This document shows, in pieces, positions 10,141 to 21,282 of a DNA stretch of 40,477 nucleotides; position 1 is the first letter of the stretch, and each line of letters opens with the position of its first letter. Source of the stretch: Priapulus caudatus (taxonomy: Eukaryota > Priapulida > Priapulimorpha > Priapulimorphida > Priapulidae); NCBI RefSeq assembly GCF_000485595.1, contig NW_014577067.1, positions 1,105,509-1,145,985 of the forward strand, given 5' to 3'. The translations under genes and the position numbers were made by a program. The notes beneath the pieces are model-generated. The model was not told where the DNA came from and did no database searches. It was given only the letters and a program-made list of their open reading frames with translations.

Positions 10141-10842
10141 CTCTCTCTCTCGGGTCAGCATTGTACCCGTCAACATACTATAGCTGCTCATGACTCACCG
10201 CGCGACCCCCGGCGCCTTTATACCGTCATTCTCTCCTATCTCGTCGTCAGCCTGGCGGCGGGGTGGCGCGGTGAGGGGGGTGGCGGCGGTGGGAGGGGGA
10301 GGGGGAGAGCGTAAGCCCGTGAGTTTAGCACACACGGCTGGCGAGTGCTTGCGCGCGTGCGGCTGCGGGTTCCGTCGCTGGCGAATTGGGCGACTGACGT
10401 GATCGGCGTGCGTGTGTGGTGTGTGTGTGTGTGTGTGTGTTGTGGTGTGTGTGTGGTGGTGTGTGTGTGTGTGTTTTGTGTGTGTGGTGTTTGTGTGTGT
10501 GTGTGTGTGTTGTGGTGTGTTGTTAGTGTGGTGTGTGTGTGTGTGTGCGTACGCGTGTGTGGTGTGTGTGTGTGTGTGTGTCCGTGTGTGTGCGTGTAGT
10601 GTGTGTGTGTGCGTGCGTGCGTGTCTAGTGTGTGTGAGAGTGTTGTTTGTGTGTGTGTTTTGTATGTGTGTGTGCGTGCGAGTTGTGTGTGCCGTGCGTG
10701 CGTGTTTGTGAAGTGTGTGCGTGTGCGTGTGGCGGCGTGGTGCGTGCCGTACGTGCGCGCGTGTGTGTGTGACAGAGAGAGAGGGGGCAGAGAGATAGAC
10801 AGAGAAAGAGAGAGGAAGGACAAAGAGAGAGAGAGAGAGAGA
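10141..10842 (+). repeat. Segment B: GC-rich stretch plus (GT)n, direct partner of 12885-13724
   Basis: The order is a GGGTCAGCATT block, CGCGCGACCCC, TTTATACCGTC, a G-rich stretch with quadruplex potential (about 10259-10310), GTGAGTTTAGC, a long interrupted GT array (about 10410-10770) and a GA tract ending at the gap. The same blocks in the same order and orientation recur at 12885-13724. Long frames here read as poly-Cys/Val or His/Thr because of GT/CA repeats. Confidence 0.85.
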
Positions 10843-10867
10843 NNNNNNNNNNNNNNNNNNNNNNNNN
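10843..10867. other. Assembly gap (25 N)
   Basis: Exactly 25 undetermined bases between a GA tract and a TA tract. The same length is used at 29738-29762, so the number is probably a placeholder and not a measured size. Confidence 0.98.
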
Positions 10868-11255
10868 TATATTATATATATATTATATATATATTATATA
10901 TATATAGTATACTTGGCTTTACTAATATATCCCGTTGTCTCGCAATGGTGGGTCCAAAGATGATAGAGAACAACGACGTTTTCGTGTGATAACTATGCAC
11001 GACGGAATCGTCGTGTTCGTTCTATTATCTTTTAGACCAAGCCCATTCGCGACGACAAACCGGGATATATAGATAAGCCAAGTGTCATTTCCGCCAATGG
11101 ATAAGATTTTTAACCTTATATATAATTATACTATAATATATATCAGGAGTGAATAATAGATATTAGTATATGATTCATTCCTTGTATATATGATATATAA
11201 TATACTATGATATATATATATAGTTATAAAATATGTATATGATATATATATCAGG
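10868..11255. repeat. TA-rich tract after the gap
   Basis: TATATTATATA-type repeats flank a short, more complex stretch (about 10915-11115) with no recognisable gene. TA repeats resume around the element at 11144 and lead into the satellite. Confidence 0.8.
11144..11184. mobile_element. Palindromic mini-element L, CAGGAGT type, in TA repeat
   Basis: The left end CAGGAGTGAATAATA pairs imperfectly with a right end whose complement reads CAAGGAATGAATCATA. Flanks are TATATAT on both sides. This agrees with a 7-bp duplication but carries no weight, because the neighbourhood is TA repeat. The element sits in error-prone sequence, so mismatches may not be real. Confidence 0.5.
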
Positions 11256-12780
11256 ACGTTATGAGACAAGCTATAGAAGATATAGCAGCTATGATCAGCC
11301 CTATAGAGTTTATATCGCTATAAGACGTTATACTCAGCTATATCAGCTATATCAGTTATAGCAGCTATATCATGCTATAGAAGTATATCGCTAATTCAGC
11401 TTTAGGACGTTATATCAGACTATATCAGCTATAGACGTTCTCTATATCAAGCTATATCAGCTTGATCAGTATAATAGCAGCTATGATAGCTATAGAAAGT
11501 TATATCAGCTATATCAGCTATGAGGACGTCATATTATCAGCATATATCAAAGCTATATCCGTTATAGCCTAATATCAGCTATTAGAAGTTATATCAGCTA
11601 TAATCAGCTAATAAGACGTTATATCAGCTATATCACGATATCAGTTATAGCAGGTATATCAGCATAGAAGTTATATCAGCTATGATCAGCTAGAGCGTTA
11701 CTTATCAGCTATATCAGCCGATAGGAATTATATCAGCTATATCAGCTATAGAGTATATATCAGCTATGAGACGTAGTATAATCAGCTATAATACAGCTAT
11801 AGAGGTTATATCACGCTAATTAGACAGTTATATCCAGCTATATTCAGCTATGATCAGTATATAAGCTAAGCTTGATATCTAGCATATAGAAGTTATATCA
11901 GCTATATCAGCTTAGACGTTATATCGCTATATGCAGCTGATAGACGTTATATCAGCTATATCAGCCTATATCAGTTATAGCGAGCTAATATCAGCCTAGA
12001 GAAGTGTATAATCAGCTATACAGCTAGAGACAGTTAGATCAGCGATATACTCAGCATATATCAGTCTATAGCAGCTATATCAGCTATAGAAGTTATATCA
12101 GCATATCAGTCATAGGACGTCTATATCAAGCTATATCAGCGATAGTCAGTGTATAAGCAAGCTATATCAGCTATAGAAGTATATCAGCTATATCAGCATA
12201 TTAGACGTTATATCAGCTAGTATCAAGCTATAGAAGTATATATAGCGATATCAGTAATAGAAGTTATATCACGCTTATAGACAGTTATGATCAGGCTTAT
12301 CAGCCATATAGAAGTTATATTCAAGCTATAGACCGTATATATCAGTATATCAGTATAGAAGTTATATCAGCCATATAAGCTATAGACGTTATATATCAGC
12401 TATAATCAGCTATAGAAGTTATATCAGCTATAGACGTTATATCCAGCTCATTCAGCTATAGAAGTTATAATCAGCTATAGACGTTATATTCGAGATATCA
12501 GCTATTAGAAGTTAATTCAGCTATATCAGCTATATAAGTCTTATACCAGCTATTACCAGCTATATTCAAGCTATACGAGCTATAGTAGTATACCAGCGTA
12601 TATCCGCCTAGATCAGCTATAGCAGCGTATAGCAGGAGGCTACAGCTATAAGGAGCTATATAAGCTGGTTGTTATATCGGCTACATCAGCTGAATAGGCT
12701 CAAGCAGCTAATAGCGGCTGCGGCAAGCTAGAATAGCGAAGCAGCTATAGCGGGCTGCGGCGCTAGAATAGCTATGCTAT
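11256..12780. repeat. AT-rich satellite of 9-bp words (TATATCAGC / TATAGAAGT / TATAGACGT)
   Basis: About 1.5 kb is built of 9-bp words, mostly TATATCAGC repeated once or twice followed by TATAGAAGT or TATAGACGT. This gives common 18- and 27-bp higher-order units. Single-base insertions and losses interrupt the register every few tens of bases, which looks more like raw long-read error than mutation. Towards 12600-12780 the words change to GCTATAGCAG, TAGCGGCTGCGGC and similar. No coding potential. Confidence 0.9.
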
Positions 12781-12884
12781 CAAGACTAATAAATTACGTA
12801 ATATAATAAGAATTAGGCGTTTATTTAGCTCGTTTGATAGGGCTATAAAGAGCGGCTGCAGGCACTATAGCTATAGGGAAGTCG

Positions 12885-13724
12885 CACGGTTTACCGCTGG
12901 TGCTGTGCGGCCTTGAACGGGAGTCAGCATTTACTCGTCAACAACTAGTGCTCATCTCACGCGCGACCCCGGGCCCGTTTTATACCGTCTTTCTTCCGTA
13001 TCTCGTTGGTCAGCTGGCGGCGGGGGAGTTGGCGGCGGTGGGAAGGGGTGGCGGGGGCGTGGGAGGGGAGGGAGGGTGCGTAAAGCCGTGAGTTTAGCCG
13101 CGCTGGGCGGAGACACAGTGCTGACGCGCGTGCGCGCTGCGGCGTTCCGTCGGCCCTGCGATTTTGGCGACGACAAGTGTCGGCGAGTTGCGTGTGTGTG
13201 TGTGTGTGGTGATGTGTGATGTGTGTGATGTGCGTGTGTGTGGTGTGTGGGTGTGTGTGTTTGTGTGGCTCGTGTGGTGTTTGTCGGGAGGAGCATGTGT
13301 GTGTGTGTGTGTGTGTGCAGGCGTTGTGGTGTGTGTGTGTGTAGTGTGTGCTGTGGTGCGTTAGCGTGTGTGTGTGGTGTGCTGTGTGTTGCGCCATAAC
13401 GATGTGTGTGTGCGTTGTGTGTGCGTGTGAGTTGATGAAGTGTGTGTGTCCGTGCGTTGCGACGCCGGGGTTAGTGTGCTTGTGAGAGTGTGTGTGTGTG
13501 TGGGTTTGGTATGTGTGGTGATGCCGGCGAGTGTGTGTGTGCGGGCGTGGTGTGTGTGAGAGGTGTGTGCGTTTGCGTGTGCGCGTGCGTGCGTGGTGAC
13601 GTACGTCGCGAGCGACGCCTGTGATGTGACAGAGAGGGGGGCAGAGAGATAAACAGAGAAAAGAGAAGAAGGCAGCGACAAAGAGGAGAGGAGAGGAAGA
13701 GAGCGACGAGAGAGAGAGAGAGAG
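12885..13724 (+). repeat. Segment B', direct copy of 10141-10842
   Basis: It repeats the B blocks in the same order: GGAGTCAGCATT, ACGCGCGACCCC, TTTATACCGTC, the G-rich stretch, GTGAGTTTAGC, a long GT array and a GA tract with GGGGGGCAGAGAGATAAACA. Numerous indels separate it from B. Its left edge joins satellite C through about 100 bp of unshared sequence (12781-12884). Confidence 0.85.
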
Positions 13725-15197
13725 CCGGAAGGAAATTGGGCACCGACATTAGAACACGTGCGATTTGATGGTCAGCACTTAGTAGACGAGTGTATTAATG
13801 TAAGCGTGGGAGCGATGGATGATCTCTTGTAAAGAGACGATAGGAATGACGTGCAGAAATGAAGCGCATGAGTCTACTTGCTGCGCCCCTGGTGCGTCTG
13901 CGTGCTTGGTGTTCGCCGAGTGGACTGTACTGCGTTTCGCGTGTCGGTGTGTTCTGCGCGCCGTAGGGGCGCTGATACTTCTGCGCTTGTCCGGTTTACG
14001 TGCTGTACGTGGCGTGTATGTGTGCGTTGCGGATGTGCGCGGCGCGTAGTAATTCTTGGCGCCTGTAGAGATATCCTGTTTCCGGTCGGTGTGCTGCGTG
14101 TATGTGTGCTCGGTACGTGGCGCGATACGACATTCCTGCGCTTGCTCTGGTTACGTCGTGTGCCGTGCGATGTATGTGTGGCGTACGTGCGCGCACGTGT
14201 CTGTGTACGTCGCGCGTGCGTGCTTGCGTGCGTGGGCCGGGGGCGTGATCTCTTCGGGATTGTTGTATCGTGTGTGTGTGCGTGCGGCGTGGTTTGCGTG
14301 AATGTGTGTGTTTCGTGAGCGCGTAGGTATACTTCTGCGCTGTATGTTTACGGTGTGTTGCGTGCGTGCATGATGTTGCGTCAGTTTTGTGCATGCGCGC
14401 GTACGTACGATCGGCGCTTGGTCTTTGTTACGTGCTTGCGTGCGTGCGTGCGTGCGCTAACTTCGGATTATTGGGCTGATATACCCGTGTGTGTGTTGCG
14501 GTGCGTGCGTGGCGAGGCGCGTCATAGATGATGTCACATCTCGTCGCTTGTCTCTGTTTGTATCTCAAGTCTTGGTTGTGTTTGTCTCTCTCTCTGATCT
14601 CTCCTGTCCTCTTGGCTGTCTTCCGCCCCCCCCCCACACACACACTCTTTCATCTCTCTTCTCTCTCTTCTTCTCTCTCTCTCTCTCTCTCGTCTCGCAT
14701 CTCTCTCTCTTCTCTCTCTCGCTCTTCTCGTATCTATCATATTTATCTATCTATCTATATCTTCTTGTTTGTATGTTCTCCATGCGTGTGTGTGGTGTGT
14801 GTGTGTGTGTTGTGTGTGTGAAGTGGCGTGGCGCAGGGTTTGCTCAGCGCGGAGTTGTACAGGCTGTATGTTTGCTCGCAGTAATAAATAATAGACAACG
14901 GCGGGCCTGTTTAGAGGGCAACGTTTAGGTGGCATGAACATCATTGTCAACTTGTTGAAAAAAAATCACAATTACCTGTGATAACGTATTAAAATCGACC
15001 TAGTTGGCTCACGAACTCGAACATGCCTACTGTGTCAACAATTTGTTAACGGTATATATGACTGGTGATTTAAAAAAAATATTTAGGTTAATCTGCGTGA
15101 GTGATAGTGTTGGTTTCGTGTGTTAAAATCGTACCGGTAGTTTGAGCACAGGATTCACTCTTCTGCCGAGGTTGCGGCCATGGTTTAAAAGGTGTGT
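13725..15197 (-). repeat. Segment A', inverted copy of 9095-10140
   Basis: This is the reverse complement of segment A, longer because of about 200 bp of extra CT-rich and poly-C sequence (about 14580-14745) and a longer, more disordered GTGC minisatellite (about 13900-14460). The match ends at GCCATGGTTTAAAA (about 15178-15191), beyond which the two flanks differ. Frames inside are not conserved against A, which argues against coding. Confidence 0.85.
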
Positions 15198-16849
15198 GTG
15201 TTTGTTGTGTGTTTGTGGTTGCTGTGTATTGTGGGCAGATAATGGCTAGGTAGGAAAGTATATATATATAGCAGCCAATCACTCAGTCCGGGACCTTTGA
15301 GCATGACTGGCTAATTTTTATAGATTTTGCTATTTTATAAATCAAAGTTTTCTAAATCACGACTATCTGGGTCTTCAGGCAGTTCCAAGACTGCATTTAC
15401 TCACGTTCTATTACTACACATGTACCCGATTCGCGTACATTGATCGGCTCCTGTGTTACTCCCACGCTTATTTGTGACCTCCATCTTGCTTCTTTAAAAA
15501 AAAAATCGGTGTACATTGCATGACGGCCTGCTGCTGCGCATCCATCATACATTACAGAATTGTCGCAGATTGTGTAACCTGTCACGCCAATCAACACACG
15601 CAGCTGTCGGCTGCCACACGTGCATACGTCACCATTACGTCACCTCGAGGAAAGGTCGGTGACTCGAGTGCGCCCCCAGGAAAAAACAAAGGCTAAAAAC
15701 TTCTCGTTTACGCTAAAGGTGGGCGGGTGAGTGGGGGGGGGGGTTGAAAGCCGCTGCGAGTCTTTGTGATATTTCCCCGAAATATAAGGAATATAAGAAA
15801 TAGAAAAATCAATATCGGTCGAAATATGATGCCGTTAATCCCGCAGGCCCTAGCGCTATACCCTTGCTTCCTGCTGTACTACACCACACACAGGCACTTG
15901 GAGCGTATCAATAATAAATTGCTAGTAAATAAACACGAAACGTATTTATTACCAAAGTCTTAATGTTTATTGACTCTCTTTTCGCCTATTATTACTGCGA
16001 ATTTCCTGGAAATGCCGTTTAAATACTCCTCCGCAACACACAGGTACACCGCACGCACGCCGCTGTGCACAAACAACAAGAATCTCTCACACGCACACAC
16101 ACACGCAAAATCTTCATCTGACGCATTTAGTGCACCAACTCTCTGCCAAGCTCAGCCTCATCATACACTGTATTCCACGTGCTAGTTCATGAAGAGAGCC
16201 GCCCTACCGTCGGGAAGAAGAACTGATGCCACTACACACGCACAGTATTCCCTGTTCACATTTCCTCGCTTGTATACCCCGCGTAACCTCGCCACTAGAA
16301 CAAGGCCGTGCATGCGCCAATGCGTTGTATAAGTAGTAGTATAGAGAAGCACACGACGCGTTCTTCTCTACATTCAGTGCATCATCAATTCGTACGCGAG
16401 ACCGTGATTTCCGTTTCTAATTAACACCCCCACCCCCACCCGCTCCTCTTACATCATGCATCAGTGCTCCGATCCACGGCCGCTCGAGTACGTTGTGCTG
16501 GCTGGTATCCAGTAGTAGGAAGTAGGTTTTAACGCCAGCCATATAAAGCTTACACACACGCCCTACCACCCCACACCCACCCTCCGCTGATTCCGCAGCA
16601 TCTTATCGCATCCGCATCTTTGAGATATCGCCCGTTACGTGATCAGGGTAGTAAAAAATGAGTTATCACACATTTTGAATTCGAGCGCAGCTCGCTAAGC
16701 CGGTAGGAAACGACGCCTGCCAATAAAAGTCGCAAACGTTCGTAAGACGTTGAGAAAAGGGGAGGCGCCATGCATGCCTCGTTATCCAGGCCAGCTATAC
16801 GTCCTAAGCTGGGCTCGAGTTAAGAACGCATATCTGCGAAGCGGCATGT
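15198..16849. other. No gene seen
   Basis: Unique-looking sequence. There is a GT patch at about 15193-15225, a G run near 15734-15742, CACCCCCACCCCC at about 16427-16440 and another CCACCC-rich patch near 16562-16585. The longest frames (60-71 codons) show no recognised features. Confidence 0.55.
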
Positions 16850-16873
16850 CTCTCTCTCTCTCTCTCTCTCTCT
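16850..16873. repeat. (TC)n microsatellite
   Basis: A pure TC run of about 24 bases. Confidence 0.95.
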
Positions 16874-17066
16874 ATTTCTTGACTTCGTACAAAACAGCTG
16901 TCAATGCGATGTGTGCGATGTGCGATGCTATGGTTATCTAGCATGCTGCTGCTCGTGAAGATGACTAATCGCATTATAACACGGACTCAAGACGCGTCGA
17001 CAATGTACACAGTCACTGTCGATGTTCCGCGTGCTTGCTGTAAACATATCAAGCTGCTGATATAAT

Positions 17067-17095
17067 CAAGAGCGTATAAAGTTTATACGCTCTTG
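17067..17095. mobile_element. 29-bp perfect palindrome C, CAAGAGC type
   Basis: Arms CAAGAGCGTATAAA and TTTATACGCTCTTG are perfect complements around a single G. The first 14 bases match the left end of the element at 27243 and nearly match 26607. No 7-bp duplication is visible (ATATAAT on the left, TCTATCT on the right), perhaps because the right flank was altered by the neighbouring end at 17111. Confidence 0.65.
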
Positions 17096-17110
17096 TCTAT
17101 CTATATCTAT

Positions 17111-17165
17111 CAGGAGTAGATAATAGGGAATATATATATGTATATATATGAATAATATATATGTA
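17111..17165. mobile_element. Lone CAGGAGT-type end followed by TA-rich tract
   Basis: CAGGAGTAGATAATA at 17111-17125 is a canonical left end of the palindromic family. A TATATATG-rich stretch follows, and no matching right end is evident nearby. The CTACTCTTG at 17474-17482 could pair with it, but the flanks there fit a separate small element better. Confidence 0.5.
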
Positions 17166-17400
17166 TATATTGGTCCTGTGTGCCAAATTTCATGACAATC
17201 GGGTAAAAACTGCAGAAGTTACAGGTTCTAGAATATTTCGACAAAAAATGTTGTTACCATGGCAGCGATGACTCCGCCCACACCAAAAACGATTGGCGTC
17301 TTCGCTTTACGATAACGCACCTCCATGCGAAATTTGAAAATGATCCGAGAAGAACTGCAGCCGGTAGAGCGCTCACAAGGAAATATCTGCGGCGGCGGCA
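17166..17400. other. Possible remnant of an interspersed repeat
   Basis: The stretch GTGCCAAATTTCATGACAAT, with GCAGAAGTTACAG and CTCCATGCGAAATTTGAAAA further on, has the phrase-like look of interspersed repeats I have seen in invertebrate genomes. I cannot assign a family, and no ends are visible. Low confidence. Confidence 0.2.
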
Positions 17401-17419
17401 GCTCGACGAGGCCAAATCC

Positions 17420-17489
17420 ATAGTATCAAGAGTTTATTATGACACACATATTACACATTATGATTGTTATTATCTACTCTTGATAGTAC
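17420..17489. mobile_element. Palindromic mini-element D, CAAGAGT type, near-perfect 7-bp TSD
   Basis: Body 17427-17482 (56 bp) starts CAAGAGTTTATTATGACAC and ends TTATTATCTACTCTTG. The inner part also pairs (GTGTGT/ATAATG-type words). The flanks are ATAGTAT and ATAGTAC, six of seven identical. The right arm read backwards, CAAGAGTAGATAATA, links the CAAGAGC and CAGGAGT subtypes. Confidence 0.65.
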
Positions 17490-17494
17490 CCCCC

Positions 17495-17514
17495 CCCCCG
17501 AACTCGTTCGGGGG
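17495..17514. repeat. GC-rich hairpin
   Basis: CCCCCGAAC and GTTCGGGGG are perfect 9-bp arms separated by TC, at the end of a poly-C run immediately right of element D. No T-run follows that would suggest a terminator, and the context is not bacterial. Confidence 0.6.
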
Positions 17515-18320
17515 ATACAATTAGAGTAGAGAGCATAGAGGGAGTGACACTCCCGGAGTGCAGTCTGCCAGGATGTCCTTTATTTAGAGCATGTTTGTAT
17601 CGTTACTGTCTGTGCTACTCGATAGAATATAATGCCGGGTTTAACAGCAACATCAACCGGACGTGATACGCCCATGCTGACTATACAGCAAGGTAGCGTC
17701 AACCAGCAACCCATGAGTGGAAGGGCGTTAAAACTCTCTCTCTATACTGACTCATCACCATTACTTCGTTAGTGTCAGTGAAATTATTTAATTAAGGACC
17801 AGCAGGGTATCCTTATTAAATTGGTGCACGTCAACGAAACGCCAAATGGGATAAAGCCAATAACGCGTAGTGGGCAACAGTACGCGTTCAATTTCAGGTC
17901 AGAACGCCATATTATACTTCTAGTTTTGTTTACATACAGAGGAGAAGCGATATGCTAGTACGCGGTGAGAAGTTGCAGTAAAAAGCGCTCACGGCGAGTC
18001 ACCTGAGAGCTCCCGGGGGAAGTCGTTGCCTCGTGCTGCGAGGAAAGATTCATGAATTTCGCTAGAATTTTGTCACTAGAGCGTTCACCGTAGCGTTAGA
18101 ATCGTATTGAGACTAACTAAATCTAAAAAAAAATTCTTTACGAAACAGCTAAATCGTGATGACAACTCGTAGAAAAGCTGTTACATTGCCTCAGATTTGT
18201 TGATACAGCAGCTTGAAGCAGACACGGCTGATCTAGACAGCTAGCAACCCAGCAGGTGTGGTGTATAGCATGATTGGTACTACATGCAGCTGGTTCTACT
18301 ATACTATACTACGTATCAGG
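17515..18320. other. No gene seen
   Basis: Unique-looking sequence without recognised coding, RNA or transposon features. Confidence 0.55.
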
Positions 18321-18325
18321 GGGTA

Positions 18326-18500
18326 GATTCATCAAGCTGCGTACGCAAAATATTTTGCGTAAATCTTGCGTACGCCAATCGACGTTGCTTAGTTGCGATT
18401 CATCAACCCCAGCTATTTAGTAAATTTTCGTCCGATTTTCGCGTACGCAACGAGGCCCGTTTTAGGTGTGGCGATTCATCAAGCTACAATTTACGTTAAA
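18326..18500. repeat. ~73-bp degenerate repeat with GATTCATCAA and GCGTACGC words
   Basis: GATTCATCAA occurs at 18326, 18397 and 18473 (spacings 71 and 76). It is followed by AGCTGCGTACGCAAAA, CCCCAGC or AGCTACAATTTACG. The first unit holds a perfect 16-bp palindrome CGCAAAATATTTTGCG and the pair GCGTACGCAA / TTGCGTACGC. It looks like a transposon terminal region built of subterminal repeats, but I could not find a matching distal end. Confidence 0.45.
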
Positions 18501-18988
18501 CTCTTTGCGTAACTCTACTCGAGCGCTTGACGAGGTGCCGTAAACCCATCTCGAAATTTCCGCAGGTTTTCGCAGCATAGCGCGCATGCATTTATTTATT
18601 GAGAAAACATCTATCAAATTAAGCTACTCCAACTACAAATAAATTAAATAATTACGCATACTACACAGACAGGCGGCTGCCTTTGCCGCTTCCTTTTGTG
18701 CACAGCTTGGGCATTGTTTTCCGTATAAGCGATCCGCCATCTACATGACTGCCTGATCTGTCTACTTGACTTGCGCCGATGGGGGGGAACGGGCTGCACG
18801 ACCTCACTTCATGTTACATCAGAATATTTGCGAATACTTCACTTGCTGTTGCCCCACTGTTACCTAACGCTATTCGGTTTCTAGCGGGCTGTAGCCTACG
18901 CTATCGCATACAAATAACGTCAGTTGAAATCTCTAATTCAGCCTTACTAACAACATACACTACAATACAAGGCGCGCGCCCTCCGCTC
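18501..18988. other. No gene seen
   Basis: Unique-looking sequence with nothing recognised. The long frame starting at 18779 owes its length to the following CT repeat. Confidence 0.5.
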
Positions 18989-18995
18989 TCTCTCG

Positions 18996-19027
<32 letters not shown>

Positions 19028-19053
19028 CTCTCTCTCCTCTCTCTCTCTCTCTC
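18989..19053. repeat. (TC)n microsatellite
   Basis: CT run with CCTC interruptions, followed by CACACAGTCATCAGCAG. It encodes a Leu/Ser run in the surrounding frame, which is therefore not taken as a gene. Confidence 0.93.
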
Positions 19054-20478
19054 ACACAGTCATCAGCAGTGCACATCCGATCATCAAGCCCTCCTCTCTA
19101 TCTCTCTCAACTCCCTCTCCATGCCACCAGTAATACACAGCAATTTACAAAGCACTCTCTCCCGCTCGGACTGCACGCGATGTCTGTATACTATAGATTC
19201 TGCATTCGAACCAATATCAATAGGCTTCATAGGTGGAATACAAGGATTGAATTGGATCGATATAGAGTGGGAGGCGAGTAGCTGATGGCGACAGCTCGAC
19301 AGAGGACCGCCGTGGAAGCCCTGTCGATTACACACTCCGATATATTCGTGTTATCAAACGTGAAATGGCTTCCGCTCGACTCATCAACTCTACTTGTGTG
19401 TATGAACGCTGCCCACGCTATACTGCATGGCGTTTATCGCTTTATAATGATACGCATCATATACACTAGAGCATTTCATCTTCGCTGGAAACCAGAAACG
19501 CGGCCACTGGCACGGGAACAACGTACAGGGAAAACAGGGATGCGGAACACGCAGCTTCCCGGATGAAACTGCATCCCGGGGTCATCGAGCTGGGACCGCG
19601 TATATTGTTAACGAAAGACAATTTATTAAAATGCTTCTGATTAATTCAGTTTTTTAATTCAATTTAATTAGAGCATGAGGAAATATCAATCAGGTAAACA
19701 TTTTCGGGTATGTTTCTCTCAGTGGCTTATTTCAGCTCCTTGAATGCAACGTGAGTTTTAACAGAATGTCTCTATAGCAATAATTCGCAACTACAACATA
19801 CTGGTAGATCCAGTTGCATGCTTCCTAACATATGCGATACCAAAAACAACATTTAAACCCTATATATACCAAACATTTTTGCCTGTCAACATAATACCAG
19901 GAATACGTCTACGAAGCCGAAAAAACTCAAGCAAATAAATGGAGAGGCATATGCTAAAAACGCACCCACACACGGCGCCCCCGAAACGCGAACTACCCTC
20001 ACTCTCTGCGTCGGCAAAGAGCACGACTCCCATAGCTAGATTCTAGTTCGCGTGTGACGCTTCCAAATAAACTTATCGGTGACTGTCTCTTCATTTTCGT
20101 CACTTGCTGTTAGTAGAATATACAACGGCATTAAAATGCACTTCAGTCTTTAATCTGTGCAGGCCTCTTCAGCCGGTTTTGCACTGGGCCTTGCATTCTC
20201 CACACATGCACGCATGCATTCATGCGTTGATACCACATTCAAGGAGTACCACTCCTAATTATCAAGTGGCTCTGACGACACTGGAATCGTTGTGAAACAC
20301 GAGCTGTGATTCAGGCGTGAAGTTTCAAATGGTTCCTTTTTTGTGCGGTGAACGAGGCACACGTTGATTGGTTTGCCCGGAGTTGGTGCGTATGTAAGCA
20401 AATGCATCATTCTTACGAATAGTTGCACACTCACGCACGAACGCATACACACGCACGCATTCACACGCACAAATCAGA
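19054..20478. other. No gene seen
   Basis: Frames of 63-93 codons on both strands (for example 19285-19566 plus) have no recognised motif or support. Short CACGCA patches occur near 20440-20470. Confidence 0.5.
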
Positions 20479-20700
20479 ATAGCATACAATAGAATAGCAG
20501 AATAGTATCAGAACATCGTAGATTAGACTAGCAGAATAGAACCAAAAAAACTATTATAGAATAGCAGAATCAAATCAGAACAGCATAGCAGATCTAGAAT
20601 AGAATAAGAGCCGCATAGCATGGAATAGAGGAATAGAATCAGAACAAATAGCAGAGTAGAATCAGACCCGCATAGCACGGAATAGCGGAATAGAATCAGG
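20479..20700. repeat. AGAATAGC-type degenerate minisatellite
   Basis: AGAATAGCAGAATAG, AATCAGAACAGCATAGCAG and CCGCATAGCA(T/C)GGAATAG words recur. The last appears at about 20611 and 20669, about 58 bp apart, suggesting a longer higher-order unit made of TAGAATAGCA words. Confidence 0.75.
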
Positions 20701-21138
20701 GAGCGCTCTCTACCTTACTGTAAGATTCACGCACGTTGCAAAAAGACGTGAAAAAACCCCGCTCGCGGCAGTGCGTCGCATCTACTTTTAGCCACAGCAG
20801 CATCATCACCATCATCCTCATACAGCTTCAGGCTTCGCTGCTGCTAGATGTCTGGCTGCTGATGCGGCAGCGCGTTGGTAAGAAGAGAGAAAGCTCAAAA
20901 TATCACGCAGGAATTTACGACAGCAGCCGTCATCATCGATCGACTCAAGGCCAAATCAGCAGCGGCATTACACTGGCGGGCAACGTCTTCAATGACTGTT
21001 TGATCCGATCACGTGTTCACGGTGAAGGATGATGAATCACGTACATGACGGTACGTGAACACATGAAGCACGAATGGAGGCTAACGCAACACGAAGACAT
21101 GCGTAAATCCGTAAGGTCACGCAAGGGTAATCCGAAAA
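20701..21138. other. No gene seen
   Basis: The 98-codon plus-strand frame at 20736-21032 shows no recognised domain. The rest has no visible features. Confidence 0.5.
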
Positions 21139-21282
21139 GTGTCCTTTATAGACAGGTGTGACGTTCTATACAGACTGTTTCACTGTATCAACTGCCATTG
21201 AAGGAAAATGCTGAAAAATAGTGTCCTCTATAGATAAAGTGTCTGTTCTATAGAGGTGTCCGCTAATACAGGTTTGACTGTA
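21139..21282. mobile_element. pogo-like MITE, family 1, right end
   Basis: The right terminus reads GAGGTGTCCGCTAATACAGG then TTTGACTG, with TA at 21281-21282. Its complement, CAGTCAAACCTGTATTAGCG, is the type of terminus seen in pogo/Tigger-like Tc1-mariner MITEs. The motif GTCCT(T/C)TATAGA occurs twice (about 21141 and 21224) and GTTCTATA twice. I do not see a clear left end, so the copy is probably truncated. No transposase. Confidence 0.5.

Noticed and set aside
10236-10989. His/Thr-rich and Cys/Val-rich frames up to ~195 codons
   Set aside because: GT/CA repeat translations, one of them running through the 25-N gap.
17111-17482. A single 372-bp element from CAGGAGTAGATAATA to TTATTATCTACTCTTG
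   Set aside because: The ends pair well, but the flanks (TATCTAT and ATAGTAC) do not match. The inner start at 17427 gives a 6-of-7 duplication with the same right end.
17495-17514. GC hairpin as a bacterial-type terminator
   Set aside because: No following T run, and the window is clearly eukaryotic and gene-poor.
18779-19285. 168-codon plus-strand frame
   Set aside because: Its length depends on a CT microsatellite encoding Ser/Leu, and there is no recognised motif on either side.
20236-20262. CAAGGAGT...ACTCCT palindrome as a member of the 7-bp family
   Set aside because: Only about 6-bp arms with an extra A in the end motif, and the flanks show no direct repeat.
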